Virus record (IMG/VR): IMGVR_UViG_3300044457_000021
Span: 1 to 40,888 of that record
Source: a virus
Length of the DNA stretch: 40,888 nucleotides
Reading direction: 5' to 3' (one strand)
Of this stretch, positions 14,682-21,243 are shown one piece after another. Each line of letters begins with the position of its first letter. The first letter of the stretch is position 1. Made by a program: the position numbers and the translations under genes. Below the pieces are notes generated by a model that was given only the letters and a program-made list of their open reading frames with translations, ran no database searches and was not told the DNA's origin.

Positions 14682-15011
14682 ATGGAGAACGAACAAGACG
14701 ATTTAGATAATCAGTCAGCTGGAACGACCGATGGATCGCCCGCCAACCCGTCGATTGAGAAACGTAATATAGAAAGACAGCCAACTACTACGAGCGCTGA
14801 AGCGCCGGCCAACACTTCAATCGACCTCGCGGCCCTGAACACCCGCATCGCCGCGCATACGAATCCAACTATCCGGGCCGGCTTTCGCGAGGTTCGCGTG
14901 CTTGAAGTACAGGAAGATCGCGTGAGGGTCGAAGCGGAAGGCCAGGAGACTTTCATCGCGCTTGATGACAATGTGCGTGGCCAGCTCGAGAGATCATTTC
15001 CCGCGGAGTAA
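14682..15011 (+). CDS. Hypothetical phage protein
   Basis: A 109-aa protein. The first 45 residues are acidic, Thr/Ser/Asn-rich and probably unstructured; residues 50-109 form a small beta domain (VRVLEVQEDRVRVEAEGQET). AAGGAGAG lies upstream of ATG 14682. No family is recognised. A perfect hairpin follows the stop. Confidence 0.55.
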   Translation: MENEQDDLDNQSAGTTDGSPANPSIEKRNIERQPTTTSAEAPANTSIDLAALNTRIAAHTNPTIRAGFREVRVLEVQEDRVRVEAEGQETFIALDDNVRGQLERSFPAE

Positions 15012-15014
15012 GTA

Positions 15015-15049
15015 ACACGAGGCGATGCGGATGCCGTATCGCCTCGTGT
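15015..15049 (+). terminator. Perfect 12-bp hairpin, possible terminator
   Basis: ACACGAGGCGAT and ATCGCCTCGTGT flank an 11-nt loop right after a stop codon. The stem is strong, but only short T-poor sequence follows, so termination would need Rho or be partial. Confidence 0.45.
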
Positions 15050-15061
15050 GCTCATTAAGCC

Positions 15062-15276
15062 ATGAGTAAGAACGTCGATATCAAAGATCCATCCGTTACG
15101 GTCAACAGCGACAGCGATGCGTTCTTGTGGACTAACGATCTGATCATTGACCTCAAGCTAATACTTGCGGGGGGGGTGAGCCAACAGAACCCATAACACC
15201 TGAGCGATTAGAGAGGTGGGAGGGGTACGGGCGAGAGCTGATTGATTGTAAGCGTGATGGACGACTAAGACATTGA
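15062..15276 (+). pseudogene. Small phage gene interrupted at a G8 tract
   Basis: From ATG 15062 the frame runs into a run of eight G (15169-15176) and stops at 15196, giving 44 aa (MSKNVDIKDPSV through LILAGG to the end). One further G would continue into a natural-looking C-terminus (EPTEPITPERLERWEGYG, RELIDCKRDGRL) ending at 15276, right at the next gene. The homopolymer suggests a slippage site: either a sequencing or assembly slip, a recent mutation, or phase variation. No family is recognised. Confidence 0.55.
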
Positions 15277-15302
15277 TCGCTTATCTAAGAGAGGAATTCA
15301 GA

Positions 15303-15602
15303 ATGACACCAACAGTTGGAAGAGTAGTTCACTATGTTGCATTCGGTACGCCTGGTGGTGAGTATCCGTCGACCGATCGCGCCGCCGTCGTTACCGAGGT
15401 AGATGAACCAGACAACGAACAAAGCCCGGTTGGCCTGGCCGTCCTAAATCCCACGGGGATGTTCTTCAACCAGCACGTTCCTTTTGGAACGAAGGGCGGG
15501 CAATGGCATTGGCCAGCGCGGCAGATCGAAGCCCGCACTCTTGAGATCCGGCCCGATCAAGACCGTGGTACGGACGGACCGTACTTCGATGGGTCATCCT
15601 GA
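15303..15602 (+). CDS. Conserved phage hypothetical protein
   Basis: A 99-aa protein of a type often found in prophages: VGRVVHYVAFGTPGGEYP, CxAA-less AAVVTEVDEP, VGLAVLNPTGMFF and GGQWHWP near the end. Function unknown. ATG 15303 follows GAGG at a normal distance; TTG 15273 would extend it by ten residues but overlaps the frame of the previous gene. A 14-bp palindrome GACCCGCGCGGGTC (15601-15614) overlaps the stop and may act as a weak terminator. Confidence 0.65.
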   Translation: MTPTVGRVVHYVAFGTPGGEYPSTDRAAVVTEVDEPDNEQSPVGLAVLNPTGMFFNQHVPFGTKGGQWHWPARQIEARTLEIRPDQDRGTDGPYFDGSS

Positions 15603-15713
15603 CCCGCGCGGGTCCTTCCTCGGCCTTTCGGACTGAGGGTAACTCGCAACCGCACGCCGTCGCCAGCGACAGAAATTATTTTCATTTCATCAGCAGGACA
15701 CACTTTTTAGAGT

Positions 15714-16043
15714 ATGCCGAAGCGTATCGACGTTAACCAGGGCGAGCTCGTCGACTTCCTCCGCGCTCTCGGCTTCTCGGTTGCACTCACGAGCTCCGTG
15801 GGCGATGGATTCCCTGACATTGTTGTTGGTGGCCAGATGCCTTGCCCCTGCGGCAGCGGCCGTCGCGTGCGGCAATCGAAGATCGTTGAAATTAAGGCGG
15901 GGAAGGGAATTCTTACTCCTGATCAGGTCGAATTCCATGGAGCCTGGCGCGGACAACTAACCATAATTCGCGATCGCGACCAGGCTCTGCAGCTGGTCGG
16001 GCAATCCGTTCGGCGGAAAACCGTGCCACCCTCGGCGAAATAA
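15714..16043 (+). CDS. VRR-NUC-like nuclease
   Basis: The 109-aa protein has the small PD-(D/E)xK nuclease layout of VRR-NUC proteins: a helix, then GDGFPDIVVGG with the first acidic residue, the core strand KIVEIKAGKG with E and K, and LTPDQVEFHGAWRG with the conserved Q. Members are structure-specific nucleases, such as Holliday junction resolvases, in phages. A CPCGSGRRV insert between the motifs carries two cysteines that may bind zinc. There is no clear ribosome-binding site before ATG 15714. The last six codons and the stop are copy A of the repeated control motif (16023-16043). Confidence 0.75.
   Translation: MPKRIDVNQGELVDFLRALGFSVALTSSVGDGFPDIVVGGQMPCPCGSGRRVRQSKIVEIKAGKGILTPDQVEFHGAWRGQLTIIRDRDQALQLVGQSVRRKTVPPSAK
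16023..16043 (+). promoter_or_regulatory. Repeated 21-bp control motif, copy A
   Basis: GTGCCACCCTCGGCGAAATAA overlaps the end of the nuclease gene. After it come a -10-like TAGTCT and a 9-bp inverted repeat with one mismatch (16082-16118) before the next gene at 16145. Two near-identical copies are at 16551 and 22800. Confidence 0.5.
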
Positions 16044-16144
16044 GCTCTTCGGCAGGTGCTAGTCTTTATGCGAAACAGTTTTAGCGACGGCAGACCGCTT
16101 CCTACCTGACCGCCGCTAAGTGTTACGGATAGACGATTCCCCCT

Positions 16145-16546
16145 ATGACTTCGCCGCCGCCGAACTCACGCCGCACGCAATACCGGCGTCGCAACGTTGA
16201 CAAGCGTCGCCGCGAGCGTCTTGACTTCGCGCTCGAGCTTTCTCAGATGGCCGACCGAGCTCCGGACGACGACGCCCGCCGAGCGCTAAACCGTGAAGTT
16301 GCGCGACTGAGAGAAAAGTCCGGAAGCAAAACGGTAGAAAACGAGAAGGCAATAGTCCGGGCGCTCACGGTTTGGCAGGAGCTGACCACGGCGGAGGTCG
16401 TTTCCGAAACCGGACGCTCGCGAGATATCGTGAACGAAACCCTCGCCCGCATGCTTTCCAAAGATCGCCCGCTCATCACCGGCCGCGAAGGTAACAGCGG
16501 CCGGCGGGGCACGCAGATGGTTTGGTCATTGCTGCGAAAGCCCTGA
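16145..16546 (+). CDS. Winged-helix-like hypothetical protein
   Basis: A 133-aa protein. The first 60 residues are very basic and helical (RRTQYRRRNVDKRRRERLDF). Residues 66-130 resemble a winged helix (AIVRALTVWQELTTAEVVSE, SRDIVNETLARMLSKDRPLI, then a wing GNSGRRGTQMVW). It may be the regulator of the late genes that begin just downstream, by position only. No ribosome-binding site precedes ATG 16145. Control motifs lie on both sides of the gene. Confidence 0.55.
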   Translation: MTSPPPNSRRTQYRRRNVDKRRRERLDFALELSQMADRAPDDDARRALNREVARLREKSGSKTVENEKAIVRALTVWQELTTAEVVSETGRSRDIVNETLARMLSKDRPLITGREGNSGRRGTQMVWSLLRKP

Positions 16547-16550
16547 ATTA

Positions 16551-16571
16551 GTGCCACCCTCCCGCAAATAG
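16551..16571 (+). promoter_or_regulatory. Repeated 21-bp control motif, copy B
   Basis: The second copy (GTGCCACCCTCCCGCAAATAG) begins 4 nt after a stop codon. The following 155 bp hold no gene but carry CCGCTCCC-CC-AGCCGCGT (16618-16635), which is also found before the recombinase gene (10604-10619, without the two extra C). The next coding start is 16727. Confidence 0.5.
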
Positions 16572-16726
16572 CCAAATCACAAACGTTAATCTCTCGAACC
16601 GGAAGGGCCGGTGCTCTCCGCTCCCCCAGCCGCGTATCGATTTTACAGGTACTCCTTTAAGTCGTTCCGGCAAACGGAGGGTATCCCCGGTCCTCCAAAC
16701 TTCAACATTTTGAAAGGATGGCACAC

Positions 16727-16941
16727 ATGGAGTTCTTTAGAGCATTGCTACCGACCGCATTGATGTCGGTTGGAATTTACCTCCAGGGACGGGATACGAA
16801 CCGGACGGGGCCGATGACGCTTTCGGCCAGGTCTTGACCGCTGCCGCGCCCGGCGTTGCTGTCGCACTTAAGCCCGCGGGGCCGGGCCAGGCTAAGTCAA
16901 TGGTCCGTGTTATGACCGCGATCCGCAATGCGGCCCAGTGA
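16727..16941 (+). pseudogene. Small gene with apparent frameshift before the lysis region
   Basis: The gap 16547-16975 holds no intact long frame. ATG 16727 with AAAGGA upstream opens a 36-aa frame (MEFFRALLPTALMSVG). In the -1 frame, from 16741 on, lies a more natural protein (SIATDRIDVGWNLPPGTGYE, then GQVLTAAAPGVAVALKP to SMVRVMTAIRNAAQ) that ends at 16941 and has no start of its own. A one-base loss shortly after the start would explain both. I see no classic slippery site, so a mutated gene is more likely than programmed frameshifting. Confidence 0.4.
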
Positions 16942-16975
16942 TATCTCGACCAAAACCCGCCGGTGTAAGTGCTGA

Positions 16976-17173
16976 ATGAGCCGCGCCCTATTCACCATCG
17001 GAGCTTGCTTCAGCGCCGCTTTCTTCGTCGCCAACTGGCTGGGCTTTTTCGGCCCGGCCTATGGCTACGAAGTTATCCATTGGTGGTTTGACTGGAGCGT
17101 GACGGTTTTTCTTACAGCGCTTTTCTACAGTGGATATTGGGCGATCAGTTTCTTCACCCGAACGCGGGGTTGA
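16976..17173 (+). CDS. Small membrane protein, holin candidate
   Basis: A 65-aa protein with two or three hydrophobic segments (ALFTIGACFSAAFFVANWLG and VTVFLTALFYSGYWAISFF) and a short basic C-terminus (RTRG). Size, position between control genes and packaging genes, and the next two small membrane genes suggest a holin. No holin family is recognised, and no endolysin lies nearby, so the role is only inferred. Confidence 0.5.
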   Translation: MSRALFTIGACFSAAFFVANWLGFFGPAYGYEVIHWWFDWSVTVFLTALFYSGYWAISFFTRTRG

Positions 17174-17245
17174 TCTCCCACCGGGCCGATCGATCACAGG
17201 CTCGCACGCTCGAAAACTACTGCAGGAAGAGAGAGGGGGTGGAAC

Positions 17246-17464
17246 TTGGACACGGTTGTCGTTGCCATCATCGCATCAGTGACCACGATCGTCGGCGCCG
17301 GGATTAGCAGTTACCTGGGCGTACGGACAGCCCAGGCAGAGATGAAACGCGACATCGCCTACAACGCAAGGGCTATTGAAGAGGAGACCGAGCGCCGGCG
17401 GGAAGTGGTAAACGATCTTCGTGATCGGGTAATCAGGCTCGAGAGCCCGCATTTCAGAGGATGA
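17246..17464 (+). CDS. Small membrane coiled-coil protein (lysis-cassette candidate)
   Basis: A 72-aa protein with TTG start at 17246 preceded by a purine-rich GGGGGTGGAA. One N-terminal membrane segment (VVVAIIASVTTIVGAGISSYLG) is followed by a charged coiled coil to the end (MKRDIAYNARAIEEETERRR, VVNDLRDRVIRLE). This layout recurs in XhlA-like and spanin-like lysis proteins. Its stop overlaps the next start by ATGA. Confidence 0.5.
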   Translation: MDTVVVAIIASVTTIVGAGISSYLGVRTAQAEMKRDIAYNARAIEEETERRREVVNDLRDRVIRLESPHFRG

Positions 17465-17583
17465 GCAACAATCGAAATCAAGCCATCGCGATTGTCCTCG
17501 CCGCGATTTTTCTCTGCGTGTTGCTGGCCGCCGGCTTCGTTCTCTTCTATGCCTTTCTGGTCTTTGTAAATGGTGGAAGATGA
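17461..17583 (+). CDS. 40-aa single-span membrane protein
   Basis: This short gene lies between two others with ATGA overlaps on both sides (17461 and 17580), which is good support for translation. The product has a short polar N-terminus (MSNNRNQ), one membrane segment (IVLAAIFLCVLLAAGFVLFY) and a hydrophobic end. It may be a part of the lysis set together with the two membrane genes before it. Confidence 0.6.
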   Translation: MSNNRNQAIAIVLAAIFLCVLLAAGFVLFYAFLVFVNGGR

Positions 17584-18182
17584 TTTCAATCAGCGTCAGA
17601 CTCGACCCTCCGAAGCGGGGCTCGGAACTTGATAAGCAGGTCCGGTTCGCGCTGACGATGGCGTTGACCGCCACTGCGAAAGACGCTCAGGGTGAAATCC
17701 GCGACTCGCTGCAGGACACATTCACGATACGCAACCGCTGGCTCGATCAGTCGAATAAGTTCGGGATCAAAGTGCGGCCGGCGAAGAAAGACGACCTGGT
17801 TGCGCAGGTAGGGACCGACGCGGACTGGCTCCAGTTCCACGAGGAAGGCGGAATCAAAACCCCGCAAGGCCACTTCATCGCCATCCCCACCAGGAACGTT
17901 CGCCGCACAAAGAAACAGATCATCCAGAAAGGCCAGCGGCCGCGGGCGCTGATCGGCAAGCGTGACTTTCTGATCACAACCAAAGCCGGCCGTGTCGTTC
18001 TGTTCCAGCGAACCGGCCGGGGAAAGCGAAGCGGCATCAAGGCTATGTATGTGATGGTGCCGCGCTCGTCGATCAAAAAGCATTCGACAATTCTGGACCC
18101 GACAATGAAAGCAATCCAGCAGCGCTTCGGAGGGAATTTTTCCAAAGCGCTGAAGCGAGCGATCGCGACGGCAAGGCCATGA
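17580..18182 (+). CDS. HK97 gp10 / lambda Z-like tail completion protein (tentative)
   Basis: The 200-aa protein has the features of tail completion or head-tail connector proteins of the gp10/Z kind: a helical N-terminus (ALTMALTATAKDAQGEIRDSL), a core with TDADWLQFHEEGG and the RALIGKRDFLITT region, and a C-terminal helix (PTMKAIQQRFGGNFSKALKR). The gene lies before the terminase genes; in lambda-like genomes the Z position is between capsid and tail tube. This displacement makes the call weaker. ATGA overlaps connect it to both neighbours. Confidence 0.5.
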   Translation: MISISVRLDPPKRGSELDKQVRFALTMALTATAKDAQGEIRDSLQDTFTIRNRWLDQSNKFGIKVRPAKKDDLVAQVGTDADWLQFHEEGGIKTPQGHFIAIPTRNVRRTKKQIIQKGQRPRALIGKRDFLITTKAGRVVLFQRTGRGKRSGIKAMYVMVPRSSIKKHSTILDPTMKAIQQRFGGNFSKALKRAIATARP

Positions 18183-18679
18183 GAGCTGAATCAACCACAA
18201 AGAAAAGCGCGAGAAAGGCCGCCGTCAAACCGGGCCCAGAATACTTTTCCGTTTCCGAACTTTCGCGTCTCACGAAGCTTGACCGCGCGACCATTGCAAA
18301 GCGGCTTAGCGGCACGAAATCGAAGCTGGGGGACAAAGGCGCAAAGACGTACTTACTGAAAGACGCGCTGCCGAAGTTGATCGCCGGCGAGTCCGCCGAG
18401 ATGGATATCGCAAGGCTTCGTAAGGCTCAGGCGGACGCTGAACTGAGAGAACATGAGCTGGCGGTCGAGCGCGAAGAGGTTTTGGAAGTGAGTGAGATTC
18501 GTGAACACCTGATCAAGTTCAACCGTGCGTTATATAACGAGCTTGCGAAACGAGCCCCGCGTGAAATTGCCGCCCAGCTTCGCAAGGCGGAATCAACGAC
18601 ACATATCATCGAAATTCTGCAGCATGAGTATTCGCGTAGATTTAATGACATCCGAAAAGATCACCAACGTTTTCTCTGA
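18179..18679 (+). CDS. Terminase small subunit (Nu1/DUF1441-like)
   Basis: At 166 aa, the protein starts with a basic arm (STTKKSARKAAVK), followed by a winged helix-turn-helix (FSVSELSRLTKLDRATIAKR, then a wing with AKTYLLKDALPKL) and a long helical C-terminus (AEMDIARLRKAQADAELREH) that would form the oligomerisation part. It binds the packaging site on phage DNA and hands it to the large subunit. The position directly before the large terminase supports the call. Confidence 0.75.
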   Translation: MRAESTTKKSARKAAVKPGPEYFSVSELSRLTKLDRATIAKRLSGTKSKLGDKGAKTYLLKDALPKLIAGESAEMDIARLRKAQADAELREHELAVEREEVLEVSEIREHLIKFNRALYNELAKRAPREIAAQLRKAESTTHIIEILQHEYSRRFNDIRKDHQRFL

Positions 18680-20669
18680 GGCGCTTCAAATCGCGATACC
18701 GGAGAGCCACTTAACGGTGTCCCAGCACGCGGGTACCTACCGCTATCTGGCGCCGGAGCGCTCCGCGCGGTCCGGCCGGTGGCGTAATGATCTCACCCCC
18801 TACCTTGTTGAAATAATGGACTCGGTTAATCAGCCAGGCGTGCGGGAAGTGGTATTTGTCAAACCGGCCCAAGTCGGCGGTTCAGAAGCCGCGAGCAACA
18901 TTTGCAGTTACTTCATGCACGCGGACCCTGCGCAAATCCAATACTCAGCCGAAACCCAACCTAAAGCCGAGGCGTGGTCGACAGAGTCGCTGGCCACGAT
19001 GATTCGCGATACGCCGGTTCTGGCGAACCTTGTTCGTGAAGCGCGAACGCGCGACAGCGGCAACACGATTGGCGCGAAGAAGTTCCCAGGCGGACAGCTC
19101 ACGATCGGCTATGCCACGTCGCCGGCAACGGCGTCTTCGCGCCCGCTGAAGATCGTCATCCTCGACGAGCGCGACGCCTATGTACCGACAAGCGAAGGCG
19201 ATTACTGCGCCATCATTGAAAAACGTACTGCGACGTTTGACGACTCGGTTATCTTCAAACTCTCAACCCCGCGTAACCGAATTGAGAATCCGGAGGGAAG
19301 TCCGGTCGACGCTCCGCGCTATTCGCCGATCGAACTTGAATACGAAAACAGTGACAAGCGCAGGTATTTCGTCCCCTGTCCGCACTGCGATGAATACCAG
19401 GTACTAGTCTGGTCACAGGCGGGCTCGATCATCGAAACAAACGAGGAGGGCAAGGAAGTTAAACGCGTTACTTTTACGGGCTTGAAATGGGACTCGGCAG
19501 AAACGGCAAGTGATGCCTATTACGTTTGCGTCAACGGCTGTGTGATCGAGCATGAAAGCAAGACCGAAATGCTGGCGCGCGGTGAATGGCGAGCCGAGAA
19601 GCCTTTCAACGGCTGTGCGGGTTTTTTTCTCAACGAGCTTTATTCGCCATTTGTAGATTGGTCGAGCATCGTGAAGACGTTTCTCAACGCTAAGGGTAAC
19701 CCGGAAAAACTCAGAGTGTTTGTGAATACTTCTCTGGCGGAAGGGTGGGAAGAGAAGATAGACCAGGCGTCGGTTGACGATCTTGAAAGCCGTCGCGAGG
19801 GTTACGGCGATTATCTTCCGGAAGGCGTGCTCGTGCTGACCGCAGGCGTCGACGTTCAGGGCGATCGCTTGGAATGTGAAATCGTAGGTTGGGGATTGGA
19901 TAAAGAGAGCTGGTCGATCGACTACAACATCATTTTCGGAGATCCATCGCAGATCCAGGTGTGGCGCGATTTGAAAGAATATCTCACTCGAGAGTGGGAA
20001 TATGAAATTCCTGTCGTCGGCTCCCTTGATGAAGTCTCGAACTTTTCCAAAATGCGCGTTGTGGCTGCAGCGATCGACACAGGCGGACACAACACCGAAG
20101 ACGTTTATCGCTTCTGCCGAGCCAACGCCGGCCGCAACTGGTACGCGATCAAAGGCGCGAACACGCCAGGCAAGCCGCTCGTTTCTCCGCCGACAAAGCA
20201 GGGCAAGCCGTATGTATTGCTCTATACCGTTGGCACGGAAACAGCCAAAGACTCCCTTGCGGCACACCTGGCTATCACAGAACAGGGACCGGGCTTTTGT
20301 CACTTCCCGGAAGAGTTCGAACGCGACGGAATAGTCTTCTACGGCGATCGATACTTCAAGCAACTTCGGAGTGAAACCGTCATTACGATTCACAACGGCG
20401 GTGTTACCACGCGCCGATGGGAGAAGATTAAGAAGGGTCTGCGCAACGAAGCTCTTGACGTTCGAATTTATGCAATGTTCGCAGAGCGCCGACTGAACCC
20501 CAACTACCGAATCCTGATGACGCGCCGCGAGCAATTGGCGGTTGATCCACCCGTCGAGACGCCGGCGGATCAGGCAGAGGCTGGGCAGGGCCAGATCGCA
20601 GGACGTCCGCCACGGCGCGGAGGACGAGGAGGCGGCGGCAAAAACTGGGTGAATGGATGGAGGTACTGA
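18645..20669 (+). CDS. Terminase large subunit (lambda GpA-like)
   Basis: The ATPase motor and nuclease for DNA packaging. Counting from ATG 18645: a Walker A-type loop VKPAQVGGS (72-80), Walker B ILDERD (172-177), the zinc pair CPHC in the middle, and the nuclease part in the C-terminal half (LTAGVDVQGDRLECEIVGWG with the metal-binding Asp, later AAIDTGGHNTEDVYRF, and RNEALDVRIYAMFAERRL at the end). This follows lambda gpA throughout. At 674 aa it is of normal length. The C-terminus is Gly/Arg-rich. ATG 18624 is the alternative start; neither has a ribosome-binding site, and both lie within the small-subunit gene, so coupled translation is likely. Confidence 0.93.
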   Translation: MTSEKITNVFSEALQIAIPESHLTVSQHAGTYRYLAPERSARSGRWRNDLTPYLVEIMDSVNQPGVREVVFVKPAQVGGSEAASNICSYFMHADPAQIQYSAETQPKAEAWSTESLATMIRDTPVLANLVREARTRDSGNTIGAKKFPGGQLTIGYATSPATASSRPLKIVILDERDAYVPTSEGDYCAIIEKRTATFDDSVIFKLSTPRNRIENPEGSPVDAPRYSPIELEYENSDKRRYFVPCPHCDEYQVLVWSQAGSIIETNEEGKEVKRVTFTGLKWDSAETASDAYYVCVNGCVIEHESKTEMLARGEWRAEKPFNGCAGFFLNELYSPFVDWSSIVKTFLNAKGNPEKLRVFVNTSLAEGWEEKIDQASVDDLESRREGYGDYLPEGVLVLTAGVDVQGDRLECEIVGWGLDKESWSIDYNIIFGDPSQIQVWRDLKEYLTREWEYEIPVVGSLDEVSNFSKMRVVAAAIDTGGHNTEDVYRFCRANAGRNWYAIKGANTPGKPLVSPPTKQGKPYVLLYTVGTETAKDSLAAHLAITEQGPGFCHFPEEFERDGIVFYGDRYFKQLRSETVITIHNGGVTTRRWEKIKKGLRNEALDVRIYAMFAERRLNPNYRILMTRREQLAVDPPVETPADQAEAGQGQIAGRPPRRGGRGGGGKNWVNGWRY

Positions 20670-20670
20670 G

Positions 20671-21234
20671 GTGAGCACAATCGTATCGAGGGTCGAGCCG
20701 AGCGTCATCGTAATCGGCGAGACGTTGGAATGGGAGAAAGCGATCGTCGACTATCCTCCTTCGGATGGCTGGTCGCTCTCTTATGCGTTTCGCGGCGCCG
20801 GCGCCGGGTTCGATGTAACAGCGACCGATGATAACGACGTCTTCCAGATCACCGTCACGGCTGCCGTGACGGTGACGCTTACCGCCGGAACATATTACTG
20901 GCAGGGTATGGTCACCAGGACGGGCATCAAGCACCTGGTGGGCGAAGGACAGTCACTAGTCAAAGCCGGTCTGGCGGCAACCGCAACGGGAACCGCAGCG
21001 GATCTCCGTTCATTCAATAAGAAAACGATCGACGCGATCGACGCGATGATGGGTGGAAAGGCTACGGCCGACGTCCAGGAGTACACGATCGGCATCCGGC
21101 AGCTGAAGCACATTTCCGTGACGGAACTGATCTCCCTCCGCGAACATTATTCCAAACTCTATTCCGCCGAGCTGCGGCGAGCTCGAGGCGGCGGGCTTCG
21201 CACTATCAACATTGGATTCGACAGGCCGAGGTAG
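20671..21234 (+). CDS. Head-tail connector, gpW-like with extra N-domain
   Basis: GTG 20671 follows GGAGG and comes 1 nt after the terminase stop. The N-terminal 110 residues are a beta-rich domain of a type that is found at this place in other phages (DYPPSDGWSLSYAFRG, VTLTAGTYYWQGMVTR). The C-terminal 70 residues (RSFNKKTIDAIDAMMGGKAT, QEYTIGIRQLKHISV, ELISLREHYSKLYSAEL) resemble lambda gpW, which plugs the portal after packaging. Its site between terminase and portal is that of gpW in lambda. Confidence 0.7.
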   Translation: MSTIVSRVEPSVIVIGETLEWEKAIVDYPPSDGWSLSYAFRGAGAGFDVTATDDNDVFQITVTAAVTVTLTAGTYYWQGMVTRTGIKHLVGEGQSLVKAGLAATATGTAADLRSFNKKTIDAIDAMMGGKATADVQEYTIGIRQLKHISVTELISLREHYSKLYSAELRRARGGGLRTINIGFDRPR

Positions 21235-21243
21235 CGAGGTAGC

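Noticed and set aside
16551-16571. Sigma-54 promoter on the minus strand (TGGCAC in the reverse of GTGCCA)
   Set aside because: No TGC element at the needed distance follows on that strand in any of the three copies.
19413-20708. 431-aa minus-strand frame
   Set aside because: It is the exact antisense of the large terminase gene, has no ribosome-binding site and its composition is what antisense reading of GC-rich codons gives.
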